64,000 bases of DNA, from NCBI GenBank assembly GCA_031551695.1, contig JAVBNG010000012.1:3017-67016 (forward strand), in the 5' to 3' direction. Positions 8,218 through 16,668 of this stretch are shown piece after piece (within the stretch, counting starts at the first letter, position 1; each line of letters opens with the position of its first letter). The DNA comes from JAAYCI01 sp031551695 (GTDB lineage: Bacteria; Bacillota; Clostridia; Oscillospirales; Ruminococcaceae). The notes below the pieces were generated by a model. It saw only the letters and a list, made by a program, of their open reading frames with translations, did no database searches and was not told the origin of the DNA. The position numbers and the translations under genes were made by a program.

Positions 8218-8789
8218 CGGAGATCTGCTTTACCGGTGTGGACAAAAGCTTTGGCGGCCGCCAGGTGCTGCGGGGCGTTTCCTTTAGCCTGAAACCCGGT
8301 GGCGCCTTGCGCGTGGCCGGGGCCTCCGGATGCGGCAAAACCACCCTTGCCCGCCTACTGGCGGGCCTTGAAAAGCCCGACGGCGGCTGCATCACCGGGG
8401 CAAAAGAGGCGAAAACGACCGCCGTGTTCCAGGAGGACCGCCTGTGCCCGCAGCTTTCGGCCGTGGCGAACGTGGCGCTGGTGCTGCCGCGGGCCGCGTG
8501 GGGGCAGGTGCGCCCGGGCCTGCTGGCGCTGGGCATGTTCGACGGAGACGTGGACAAGCCGGCGGACAAGCTTTCCGGCGGGCAAAAGCGCCGTGTGGCC
8601 ATTTGCCGCGCCGTGCTGGCCCAAAGCGACGTGCTGGTGCTGGACGAGCCCTTTAAGGGTCTGGACGCCGAAAACCGGTGCGGGGCCATGGGTTTCATTG
8701 CGGAAAACCGCCGTGGCCGCGCCGTGGTGTATATTTCCCATGACGCGGACGATGGCTTTTTGGCCAACGCCCAAACGCTGCAGCTTTAA
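8214..8789 (+). CDS. ABC transporter ATPase subunit, short
   Basis: A 191-residue nucleotide-binding subunit with Walker A GASGCGKTT, signature LSGGQKRR, Walker B VLVLDEPF, D-loop GLDAE and the switch histidine in YISHD. All catalytic motifs are present, but the protein is shorter than the usual 230-260 residues. Both the region between Walker A and the signature and the C-terminus are trimmed. The start codon overlaps the permease stop (ATGA). It should energise the importer encoded just upstream. Confidence 0.88.
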   Translation: MTEICFTGVDKSFGGRQVLRGVSFSLKPGGALRVAGASGCGKTTLARLLAGLEKPDGGCITGAKEAKTTAVFQEDRLCPQLSAVANVALVLPRAAWGQVRPGLLALGMFDGDVDKPADKLSGGQKRRVAICRAVLAQSDVLVLDEPFKGLDAENRCGAMGFIAENRRGRAVVYISHDADDGFLANAQTLQL

Positions 8790-8884
8790 CAAAGGCATTT
8801 GAAGGCGTTGTGTGCCGCAAACACCAAATGTTGTGGTGGAATTTGAAATTAGTGTGAAAACAGTCAAGATGGGCCCACCCCTGC

Positions 8885-8913
8885 TTGATTTTACGGCGTG
8901 TATTGTGTATAAT
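8885..8913 (+). promoter_or_regulatory. Sigma-A promoter for the carboxypeptidase gene
   Basis: TTGATT (8885-8890) and TATAAT (8908-8913) are exactly 17 bases apart, which is near consensus. The untranslated leader would be about 80 bases. Confidence 0.8.
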
Positions 8914-8998
8914 TACTACGATTATACGCTGGGTGGCTGTGCTTTTTGTAGTATGCGCCCGGAACATGCCGGAAAAATTCACCGGGGGGAGGGTTTTG

Positions 8999-10561
8999 AT
9001 GCCGCTGAAAGCGAAACGGGCAGCCGCGCTCACGCTGGCTTTTTTGCTGTGCCTTGCCCCGGTTTTTGCTTTGCCCGCGGCGGCAGAGGCCGCGCAGGAC
9101 CCGCAGGCCGCCGGGGAAGTGCGGGCTGCGCAGGCTGCCCAGGCGCCGCCCACAGTTGCGGCGGACGCATACACCATTATCGACGCGGCCAGCGGGCAGG
9201 TGCTGGTGAGCAAGAACGAACATTTGCAATATTGCCCGGCCTCCATCACCAAGGTGCTTACCGTGGCGCTGGCGCTGGACGCCGCCGGCGGCAAAAACCT
9301 GACGGACAGCGTGCAGGTGTCGCAAACGGCGGCCACCACATTGATGCCAGGCGCCACCACCATTGCCCTGCAAACGGGCGAAGTGACGAACCTTTCCGAT
9401 TTGCTGTACGCCGCCCAGGTGGTAAGCGCCAACGACGCGGCCAACGCCATAGCGGAATATACCTCCGGTTCCATTGCGGGCTTTGCCGACAGGATGAACC
9501 AAAAGGCGGCGGAGTTGGGCCTTTCGGACAGCCATTTTACGAACCCCAGCGGCCAAACGGACCAAAGCCACGTCACCACCGCCTACGACATGGCGCAAAT
9601 TACCCGCTGGGCGCTTACGGTGCCGGGTTACCGGGACTATTTTTCGGCCCAGTCTTTCAGCATGGAGGCCACCAATTTCCGCGCAACCCCCACGGTGTAC
9701 AACGCCACGAACTCCATCCTTGTGCCCGCCAGCCGCTATTATTACGAGTGGGTGACAGGCAGCAAGCAGGGCTACACGGACGACGCGCAGTTCACCCTTG
9801 TTACCAGCGCCGAAAAGAACGGCATGGAGCTGATTTGCGTGGTGATGCACTGCGGTACGAATTTTGACAAATACAATTCCACGGAGACATTACTCGACTA
9901 TTGCTTCAACAATTACCGCCCATTCACCTTCCCTGCCACCGATGTGGCGGACGTTCAAGTGCCGGTGTACGGCGGTGGTTTTTCGCCTCTTGGCGACATC
10001 ACCGTGCGCGCCACACAGGACATGACCTTTTTATTGCCCACAGATGTGGACACCAGCGATTTGCAGGTAAAACTGAACGTGCCGGAGCGGTATGTCATCG
10101 GCCAGCCCTTTGCCCCCACGGTGGAGGTGCACGCGGGCGGTGAAGCCGCGGGCCGGGTGCTGGCCAGCGCGCCGCTGGTGTGGGACGGCCTGGACGAGGT
10201 GCTGGCGGACAACACCTTCAGCCGCCCGTTCGACAATGTCATCGAAGTGATCCCGGTTCCGTTCTGGATCGTTGCCGGGGTGCTGCTTGCGGCCATTTTG
10301 CTGATGCTGGCACACACGCTGTATGTGCGCCGCCAGCGCATGAAACGCCAGGAGGCAAAGCTGGCCGCCGCGCGTATGCGCTGGCCGGCAAAGCTGGAGG
10401 ATCGCCCGGCCCCAAGCGCGCCACCGCGGGATTTACGCGTGGCGGGCAAGCGTGTGACAAGCTACGCCGCCGCCCGTGAGGCGGCCGGCGCCGCGCAGCC
10501 TCTGCGCGCGGCCGAACCGCAGGAATATGTCTCCCCGCGCCGGGTGGGCCAGGCGCGTTGA
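8999..10561 (+). CDS. D-alanyl-D-alanine carboxypeptidase-like protein (DacF/PBP5 family)
   Basis: A 520-residue serine peptidase of the S11 family, which trims stem peptides of peptidoglycan outside the membrane. A signal peptide covers about residues 1-29. The catalytic SxxK is S82-I-T-K85 and SxN is S143-A-N145. The third motif, normally KTG, reads K256-Q-G258, an atypical change. A beta-rich C-terminal domain follows. A membrane helix (VPFWIVAGVLLAAILLML) anchors the protein before a basic, disordered cytoplasmic tail. GGGGGGAGGG precedes ATG 8999. It has its own promoter and terminator. Confidence 0.88.
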   Translation: MPLKAKRAAALTLAFLLCLAPVFALPAAAEAAQDPQAAGEVRAAQAAQAPPTVAADAYTIIDAASGQVLVSKNEHLQYCPASITKVLTVALALDAAGGKNLTDSVQVSQTAATTLMPGATTIALQTGEVTNLSDLLYAAQVVSANDAANAIAEYTSGSIAGFADRMNQKAAELGLSDSHFTNPSGQTDQSHVTTAYDMAQITRWALTVPGYRDYFSAQSFSMEATNFRATPTVYNATNSILVPASRYYYEWVTGSKQGYTDDAQFTLVTSAEKNGMELICVVMHCGTNFDKYNSTETLLDYCFNNYRPFTFPATDVADVQVPVYGGGFSPLGDITVRATQDMTFLLPTDVDTSDLQVKLNVPERYVIGQPFAPTVEVHAGGEAAGRVLASAPLVWDGLDEVLADNTFSRPFDNVIEVIPVPFWIVAGVLLAAILLMLAHTLYVRRQRMKRQEAKLAAARMRWPAKLEDRPAPSAPPRDLRVAGKRVTSYAAAREAAGAAQPLRAAEPQEYVSPRRVGQAR

Positions 10562-10590
10562 GCCGTGAAACAGACGCAACAAAAACCGCA

Positions 10591-10618
10591 AAAGCCGCCT
10601 CTTGTGACAGGCGGCTTT
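10591..10618 (+). terminator. Terminator after the carboxypeptidase gene
   Basis: A perfect 10-bp stem AAAGCCGCCT/AGGCGGCTTT (10591-10600 and 10609-10618) has an 8-base loop. The A-tract and T-tract flanks would allow it to work in both directions, although the T-run is short. Confidence 0.65.
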
Positions 10619-10643
10619 GCGTTTGACAAAAGGAGGACGGAAA

Positions 10644-11756
10644 ATGGCAGGATCGAAGGTGTATTTTACGGACATGCGCTGTGAGGCGGGGAACAGCCTG
10701 CTGGACAAGCTGGGCCGCCTTCTCACGAAGGCGGGCATGGAGAGCATCGACTTCAAGGGCCACTTCGTCGCCATCAAGATTCATTTTGGCGAGCCGGGCA
10801 ACCTTTCCTTCCTGCGCCCGAACTTTGCCAAGGTGGTGGCGGACCGCATTACGGCAGCGGGCGGCCTGCCTTTTTTAACGGACTGCAACACCTTGTATGT
10901 CGGCCGCCGCAAGCACGCCATCGAGCACCTGTACGCCGCGCAGGAAAACGGCTGGTCCCCGGCTTCGGCGGGGTGCCAGATGATCATCGCAGACGGCCTG
11001 AAAGGCACGGATGACATCGAGGTGCCCGTTGAGGGCGGCGAATATTGCAAGACAGCGCGCATTGGCCGGGCCATCATCGACGCGGACATCTTCTTTACGC
11101 TGAACCATTTCAAGGGCCACGAGCTGACGGGCTTTGGCGGCGCCGTTAAAAACGCGGGCATGGGCTGCGGCAGCCGTGCGGGCAAAATGCAGATGCACAA
11201 CGAGGGCAAGCCGGACGTGGACGCGGCGCTGTGCCGCAGTTGCGGGAAGTGCATGAAAAACTGCGCCCAATCAGCCATTTCCTATGATACAAACAAAAAG
11301 GCCCGCATCGACCACGACAAATGCGTGGGCTGTGGGCGGTGCATCGGCGCGTGCAACTTCGACGCCATTGAGAACACGTCGGATTCCAGCGGGAACATCG
11401 TCAGCTGCAAAATGGCCGAGTACGCCAAGGCGGCCATCAACGGGCGGCCCAATTTCCACATCAACATTGTGAACCAGGTGTCGCCTTATTGCGACTGCCA
11501 CGCCGAAAACGACGCCCCCATCGTGCCGGACGTGGGTATGTTCGCCTCGTTTGACCCCATTGCCCTGGACATGGCCAGCGCCAAGGCCGTGATGGACGCA
11601 ACGGCCCTTTCCCACAGCGTGGTGGAACAATACGCCGGCCAAAAGGGCGACCATTTTACCCACGCTCACCCCACCACCGACTGGCGCGCCCAGCTGGCCC
11701 ACGGCGAAAAAATCGGCCTTGGCAGCATGGAGTATGAGCTGGTGGCGGTGAAATAA
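10644..11756 (+). CDS. DUF362 domain protein with two [4Fe-4S] ferredoxin motifs
   Basis: A 370-residue cytoplasmic protein. The N-terminal DUF362 part (VAIKIHFGEPGNLSFLRP) is followed near residues 190-250 by two ferredoxin-type clusters, CRSCGKCMKNC and CVGCGRCIGAC. The C-terminal part returns to DUF362 (DPIALDMASAKAVMDA). It is an iron-sulfur electron carrier or redox enzyme of unknown reaction, and such proteins are common in Clostridia. AGGAGG at 10631-10636 gives a strong start. It is a single gene, followed by repeat copy A. Confidence 0.88.
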   Translation: MAGSKVYFTDMRCEAGNSLLDKLGRLLTKAGMESIDFKGHFVAIKIHFGEPGNLSFLRPNFAKVVADRITAAGGLPFLTDCNTLYVGRRKHAIEHLYAAQENGWSPASAGCQMIIADGLKGTDDIEVPVEGGEYCKTARIGRAIIDADIFFTLNHFKGHELTGFGGAVKNAGMGCGSRAGKMQMHNEGKPDVDAALCRSCGKCMKNCAQSAISYDTNKKARIDHDKCVGCGRCIGACNFDAIENTSDSSGNIVSCKMAEYAKAAINGRPNFHINIVNQVSPYCDCHAENDAPIVPDVGMFASFDPIALDMASAKAVMDATALSHSVVEQYAGQKGDHFTHAHPTTDWRAQLAHGEKIGLGSMEYELVAVK

Positions 11757-11782
11757 GACGGTGAAACAGGCAGAACTGTCAA

Positions 11783-11903
11783 GCGCGGTGCCCCGGTGTG
11801 CAAAAGGACAGCGTCAGCCGCAAGTTCAGCAGCGAACAATGCAGCGCATTGTACGATGCGGAACGCGGAAGGTAGCTCCCGTTGCACACCGGGGCACCCG
11901 CGC
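11783..11903 (+). repeat. Structured palindromic repeat, copy A
   Basis: The outer arm GGTGCCCCGGTGTGCAA (11787-11803) pairs perfectly over 17 bases with 11882-11898, and a further GCGC/GCGC extends it. Inside, TCAGCCGCAAG (11814-11824) and GCGGAAGGTAG (11865-11875) pair through CCGC/GCGG, then GTTC/GAAC after an AA bulge. They enclose an apical hairpin ACAATGC/GCATTGT (11836-11852). The same inner motifs occur in copies B, C and E, and in a reduced form in D. Orientation is defined by the order TCAGCCGCAAG then AAGGTAG. Confidence 0.8.
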
Positions 11904-11933
11904 GTTGTCGTGGTACGCCGTCCGGCCTGTTCC

Positions 11934-11962
11934 TTGTTTTTTTTGCCCGGGGTGTGTATACT
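11934..11962 (+). promoter_or_regulatory. Promoter for the glycan cluster
   Basis: TTGTTT (11934-11939) and TATACT (11957-11962) are 17 bases apart. It lies downstream of repeat A and about 45 bases before the epimerase ribosome site. Confidence 0.65.
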
Positions 11963-12014
11963 GTAATGTGTAACGCCTTGCGCGCCGCCGGTGCGCGGGC
12001 AGGGAAGCGAGACG

Positions 12015-12953
12015 ATGAAAATGAAACACACTTTGGTGGGATATACGGGCTTTGTGGGTGGCAACCTTGCCGCCGCGCACAAGTTCGACAATTTGTACAA
12101 TTCCAAAAACATCGCAGAGGCCTTTGGCCGGGACAACGGCCTTGTGGTTTACAGCGCCATGCCCAGTGAAAAATACTTGGCCAACGCCGACCCCGCGGCC
12201 GACCTTGCCGCCGCCGAGAACGCCTTCGCCAACATTACAAAAATGAAGCCGGAAAAGCTGGTGCTTATCAGCACGGCGGACGTGTACCCGAAACCCTGGT
12301 GCGTGAACGAGGACGCCGATATCGCCGGCGAGGACGCGCCGGCCTACGGCAAAAACCGCCATCTGCTGGAAACCCGGGTGCGCGAGGCCTACCCCGACGC
12401 GCTGATTGCCCGCCTGCCGGGGTTGTACGGCGCGGGGCTGAAAAAGAACTTTATTTTTGACATGCTGACGATTGTGCCGTCTATGCTGACGGACGAGAAA
12501 TACAACGAGTTGCGGGCGCGGGAAATTTTGGTGGCCGCCAGCTATGTGCCCGCGCGGCCCGGGTTTTACAAGCTTAGCGCCGAGGGCGAGACCTACACGA
12601 AGCTGAAGCGCTTTTTTGCAGCGAACGATTTCAACGCCATGAGCTTTACGGACAGCCGCTCCGTGTTCCAGTTCTACGGCCTTTCCGGCCTTTGGCGCGA
12701 CCTTGAAAAGTGCATGAAAATGGGCGTGAAAACTGTGAACTTTGCCACGGAGCCCGTGGAGGCCGGGGCGCTGTACCATTTCCTCACGGGGGAGGAGTTT
12801 GTGAACCATTTGGACAAGCCGCCCCTGCGGTATGACCTGCGCACGAAATACGGCCGCGACTTTGGCGGCACGGACAACTATATGCAGGACCGCACCCATG
12901 TGGTGGCGGACATTGCAAAGTATGTCACCGGCGAAATGGCAGGGGAGTATTAA
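12015..12953 (+). CDS. NAD(P)-dependent epimerase/dehydratase-like protein
   Basis: A 312-residue extended short-chain dehydrogenase-like protein. The nucleotide-binding glycine motif is VGYTGFVGGNL near residue 8, and the serine/threonine segment is LVLISTADVY. The active tyrosine region reads AYGKNR, so the usual YxxxK is YxxxR. Members act on nucleotide sugars. It lacks the full C-terminal substrate domain signatures I know, so the sugar is not assigned. AGGGA at 12001-12005 precedes ATG 12015. It is the first gene of a long co-directional cluster. Confidence 0.75.
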   Translation: MKMKHTLVGYTGFVGGNLAAAHKFDNLYNSKNIAEAFGRDNGLVVYSAMPSEKYLANADPAADLAAAENAFANITKMKPEKLVLISTADVYPKPWCVNEDADIAGEDAPAYGKNRHLLETRVREAYPDALIARLPGLYGAGLKKNFIFDMLTIVPSMLTDEKYNELRAREILVAASYVPARPGFYKLSAEGETYTKLKRFFAANDFNAMSFTDSRSVFQFYGLSGLWRDLEKCMKMGVKTVNFATEPVEAGALYHFLTGEEFVNHLDKPPLRYDLRTKYGRDFGGTDNYMQDRTHVVADIAKYVTGEMAGEY

Positions 12954-13017
12954 CCGCGCGGCCCACGGGAAGCGCGGCAAGAATAGGGAAGCGGCAGAAT
13001 AATAGGGAGGGTGCACA

Positions 13018-13797
13018 ATGAAACTGGCGGCGTCGCAAATTGCGTGGGCACCCACGTGGGAGCGCGAGGCGCTCTCCATTCTGCAGCGGCTGGGGTTTGG
13101 CGGCCTTGAGGTGGCCCCGCCGCGCATTGCCGGGCCGGCCCCATATTCCCGCCTGGCCGAGGCCGCCGTGTACAGCGGCGCCGTGCGGGACGAATACGGC
13201 CTTGCCGTTTGCAGCCTGCAAAGTATCTGGTACGGCGTGGTGGGCAACATGTTTGGCGCCGAGCGGGCGTATTTGCTGGAGTACACCAAAGGCGCCGTGC
13301 GCTTTGCCAAGGCAATGGGCGCGGGCAATTTGGTGTTTGGCTGCCCCAAAAACCGCGTGAAGCCGAACGGCGCGCGGGACGCGGAGGCCCTGCCTTTTTT
13401 GAAAGAAATTGCCGATTACGCCGCGGAAAACGGCACCTGCCTTTCGCTGGAGGCGAACCCGCCGGTGTACGGCACCAATTTTATGAACAACACGAAGGAC
13501 GCCTTTGCCGTGGCGAGGGCCGTGGCCAGCCCCGGCTGCCGGGTGAACCTGGATTTCGGCACCATTCTGGCCAACGGCGAAAGCCTTGATATTTTGAAGG
13601 GCCGCGTGGGGGAAGTGAACCACGTGCACATCAGCGAGGAAGGCCTTGCCCCGGTGCAGCCCCGCGCCGCCCATAGGGAACTGGCGGATATCCTGCGGGC
13701 CGAAGGGTACGAAGGGTATGTGTCGCTGGAGATGAAGGCCGTCACCCTGGGGGCCTTCGAAGAGGCGGCGGCCTATCTGGCGGAGGTGTTCCGATGA
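13018..13797 (+). CDS. Sugar phosphate isomerase/epimerase family TIM-barrel protein
   Basis: A 259-residue xylose-isomerase-like (AP endonuclease 2 superfamily) TIM barrel. Metal-ligand-like residues fall in LSLEANP, VNLDFGT and HVHISE, and in YVSLEMK near the C-terminus. Related proteins isomerise or epimerise free or phosphorylated sugars and inositols. GGGAGG lies 7 bases before the ATG. The gene overlaps the next by ATGA, which ties it to the glycan cluster. Confidence 0.82.
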   Translation: MKLAASQIAWAPTWEREALSILQRLGFGGLEVAPPRIAGPAPYSRLAEAAVYSGAVRDEYGLAVCSLQSIWYGVVGNMFGAERAYLLEYTKGAVRFAKAMGAGNLVFGCPKNRVKPNGARDAEALPFLKEIADYAAENGTCLSLEANPPVYGTNFMNNTKDAFAVARAVASPGCRVNLDFGTILANGESLDILKGRVGEVNHVHISEEGLAPVQPRAAHRELADILRAEGYEGYVSLEMKAVTLGAFEEAAAYLAEVFR

Positions 13798-14606
13798 AAC
13801 GGCTGGCCTGCCGGGACACCCAGGGCGTGCCGGATTTTGACGCGGTGGAGTTTTTCCCCCGCCGCACCAAATACTGTATGCTCATTCCCGTCATCAACGA
13901 GGACGGGCGCATCCAAAAGGAATTGCAGCGCGCACAGGCCGCCGGGGTGGACCGTCTGTGCGACATCGCAATATGCGACGGCGGCTCCACCGACGGCAGC
14001 GTGGAGCCCGCTTTTTTACAGGAAACGGGTGCGCGCGCCCTGCTTACGAAGCTGGGCCCCGGCAAGCAGGGCGCCCAGCTGCGCACCGGGCTGTATTGGG
14101 CGCTGGAAGAAGGGTACGAAGGCGTCATCACCATCGACGGCAACAACAAGGACAGCATTGAGGACGCGCACCGCTTTGCGGAAAAGCTGGACGAAGGGTT
14201 TGATTTTGTGCAGGGCAGCCGGTTCATCAAGGGCGGAATTGGTGTTAACACACCAATAGCCCGCTGGCTGGCTGTGCGGCTCATCCACGCGCCGGCCATC
14301 AGCATTGCGGCGCGCCACCATTTTACGGACACGACCAACGCCTACCGCGCCTACTCGGCGGCGTACCTGCGCCACCCGGAGGTGCAGCCGCTGCGGGATG
14401 TGTTCACCGGCTACGAGCTGCTGGCGTATTTGTCCGCCCGGGCCACGCGCCTTGGCATGGTGGCCTGCGAAGTGCCCGTGGCGAGGGTGTATCCGAAAAA
14501 GGGCGCCGTGCCCACAAAGATAAAGGGGTTGTCCGGCAATGCGGACCTGCTGCGCATTTTGGCAAAAAACGCGCGGGGGGAGTTTGACCCTGTGCAGGAG
14601 GATTAG
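13794..14606 (+). CDS. GT2 family glycosyltransferase, soluble
   Basis: A 270-residue GT-A fold enzyme. It begins the catalytic domain at YCMLIPVINEDGRI, then ICDGGSTDGS (a DxD-like site) and ITIDGNNKDS. No membrane helix is present, unlike the other two GT2 proteins in this window. It probably transfers a sugar from a nucleotide donor in the cytoplasm. It starts within the stop of the isomerase gene (ATGA) and ends 2 bases before the next start codon. Confidence 0.85.
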   Translation: MKRLACRDTQGVPDFDAVEFFPRRTKYCMLIPVINEDGRIQKELQRAQAAGVDRLCDIAICDGGSTDGSVEPAFLQETGARALLTKLGPGKQGAQLRTGLYWALEEGYEGVITIDGNNKDSIEDAHRFAEKLDEGFDFVQGSRFIKGGIGVNTPIARWLAVRLIHAPAISIAARHHFTDTTNAYRAYSAAYLRHPEVQPLRDVFTGYELLAYLSARATRLGMVACEVPVARVYPKKGAVPTKIKGLSGNADLLRILAKNARGEFDPVQED

Positions 14607-14608
14607 GA

Positions 14609-15724
14609 TTGGCATACGATAGCATTGTCATCGGCGCGGGGCTGTATGGCCTGTACGCGGCGCGCCTGTGCGGCCGCCGCGGCGAGCACGTGCTGGTGCT
14701 GGAAAAGGACGGCACGCCCTTCTCCCGCGCCACCACCATCAACCAGGCCCGCGTACACATGGGCTACCACTACCCACGCAGCATCTCCACCGCAATGAAA
14801 AGCGCCCACTACTTCCGCCGGTTTTGCGATGATTTCGGCGCGTGCGTCAAACGTGATTTCACCCAGGTGTACGCCACATCGGCGGCCTTCAGCTGGACGA
14901 ACGCCGCCGAATTTGTGCGGTTTTGCCACGCGGCGGGCATCCGGTGCGAGGAACTGGCCCACAGCCGCTATTTTAACGAGGGCATGTGCGACGGCGCGTT
15001 TTTGACGGAAGAATACACCTATGACGCCGCCATTTTGCGGGACATGCTGCTGCGGGATTTGGCGGCCCTGCCGGACGTGGAAGTGCGCTACAACAGCGGC
15101 GTTACAGCCATTGAAAACACCGGCCAAACATGGCGGGTGCAAACGGCAAGCGGCAAAACGGAAGAGGCCCCCACGGTGCTGAACGCCACCTACGCCGGCG
15201 TGAACGAGGTGAGCCGCCTTGCCGGGTTCGAGCCCTTCGCCATCAAGTACGAGCTGTGCGAGCTGATTTTGTGCGAGGTGGACGACCGCCTGCGGGACAC
15301 GGGCATCACCGTGATGGACGGCCCGTTTTTCTCCATCATGCCCTTTGGCAAAACGGGGCTGCACTCCCTCACCAGCGTGGCCTTTACGCCGCACATCACC
15401 TGCGAGGCGCCGTACCCGGCCTTCTTCTGCCAGGCAAAAAGCGGCGGCGCCTGTTCGCCGGAAAGCCTTGCCAACTGCGACAGCTGCCCCGCGAAGCCCA
15501 AAAGCGCCTGGCCTATGATGAGCAAGCTGGCGCGCAAGTATTTGCGCGAAGACTACGGTTTTACGTACAAAAGCTCGCTGTTTTCCATGAAGCCGATTTT
15601 GCGGCGTAGCGAGATGGACGATTCCCGCCCCACCCTGGTGCGTGTGCAAAGCGATGGGCCGCGGTTCATCAGCGTGCTGTCGGGGAAAATCAACACGGTG
15701 TACGACCTGGAGGAGGTGCTGTGA
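14609..15724 (+). CDS. FAD-dependent oxidoreductase, DAO-like
   Basis: A 371-residue flavoprotein. The dinucleotide-binding motif GAGLYGLYAA lies at the N-terminus and is followed by VLVLEKDG, the ribose-binding acidic end. The middle part resembles D-amino-acid oxidase-type enzymes rather than UDP-galactopyranose mutase, though a sugar substrate is suggested by the neighbours. A cysteine group (CSPESLANCDSC) near residue 290 is unusual. The start is TTG 14609, 7 bases after AGGAGG. It overlaps the next gene by one base (TGATG). Confidence 0.82.
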   Translation: MAYDSIVIGAGLYGLYAARLCGRRGEHVLVLEKDGTPFSRATTINQARVHMGYHYPRSISTAMKSAHYFRRFCDDFGACVKRDFTQVYATSAAFSWTNAAEFVRFCHAAGIRCEELAHSRYFNEGMCDGAFLTEEYTYDAAILRDMLLRDLAALPDVEVRYNSGVTAIENTGQTWRVQTASGKTEEAPTVLNATYAGVNEVSRLAGFEPFAIKYELCELILCEVDDRLRDTGITVMDGPFFSIMPFGKTGLHSLTSVAFTPHITCEAPYPAFFCQAKSGGACSPESLANCDSCPAKPKSAWPMMSKLARKYLREDYGFTYKSSLFSMKPILRRSEMDDSRPTLVRVQSDGPRFISVLSGKINTVYDLEEVL

Positions 15725-16668
15725 TGGCCGGCGGGGTATCTGTGGAAAAAGAGAAAACCTATGTGTCGGCCGTTGTGTATCTGGGCAATGAAAAGGCGTG
15801 CGCCGCGCCGTTTTTGGCGGCGCTTACGGCGCAGCTGGAGGCTAAGTTCGAGACCTACGAGCTGGTGTTTGTAGACGACGCCTCGGCCGACGGCACCGTG
15901 GACGAAGTGCGCGCTTTTGTGGCGGCTATGGAAAACGCCCCGCCGGTAAGCGTGCTGCACATGAGCCTGCGCCAGGGGCTGGAGCTTGCCATGAACGCGG
16001 GGCTCGACATGTCCGTGGGGGATTACGTATACGAGTTCGACACCATGCGTATGCCCTACGGCGCGGGCATGGTTCCCGCGGCCTACGACGAATGCGTGAA
16101 AGGGGCCGACATCGTCAGCGTTTCGCCGGAAAAAAACAGGGGCGTTTTTTCGGGCCTGTTTTACCGGCTGTTCAACGCGTCCAGCGGTTCCAAATACGCC
16201 CTGCGCACGGATGTGTTCCGGCTGCTTTCGCGCCGGGCCATCAACCGGGTGCACGCCATTTCGGCCACCATGCCCTACCGTAAGGCCGCCTATGCCGCCT
16301 GTGGGCTGCGGCTTTCCACCCTCACATTCCCCGGCCGCGCAGAGGCGGGGGCCGCGTCCTCCGCCGGCGTGGGCGACGCGCTGGATTCGCTGGCGCTGTA
16401 CACCAATGCGGCCTACCGCGCGTCCCTCGTTATCTCCGGCCTGATGCTGGTGCTGATGCTGGTGGCCGTTGTGTACACGGTGGTGGTGTACATCGGCTTT
16501 GCCGAGGCCCCGGCCCGCGGGTGGACCACCACCATGCTGGTGATGACGGGCGGATTTTTTGGCGTGTTCGCGCTGCTTACCATTGTGCTGAAATACCTTT
16601 CGCTGCTTGTGGAGATGGTGTTCAAGCGGCAAAAATACCTCGTGGAGTCTGTGGAAAAACTGGTATGA
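15724..16668 (+). CDS. GT2 glycosyltransferase with C-terminal membrane helices
   Basis: A 314-residue GT2 protein: VFVDDASADGTVDE carries the first acidic motif and YEFDTMRM stands where DxD is expected. Two transmembrane helices occupy about residues 235-300, as in GtrB/polyprenyl-phosphate transferases. The acceptor-site QXXRW-like motif is absent. It probably works with the following two GT-C-like proteins. Its stop codon is overlapped by the next start (ATGA). Confidence 0.8.
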   Translation: MAGGVSVEKEKTYVSAVVYLGNEKACAAPFLAALTAQLEAKFETYELVFVDDASADGTVDEVRAFVAAMENAPPVSVLHMSLRQGLELAMNAGLDMSVGDYVYEFDTMRMPYGAGMVPAAYDECVKGADIVSVSPEKNRGVFSGLFYRLFNASSGSKYALRTDVFRLLSRRAINRVHAISATMPYRKAAYAACGLRLSTLTFPGRAEAGAASSAGVGDALDSLALYTNAAYRASLVISGLMLVLMLVAVVYTVVVYIGFAEAPARGWTTTMLVMTGGFFGVFALLTIVLKYLSLLVEMVFKRQKYLVESVEKLV

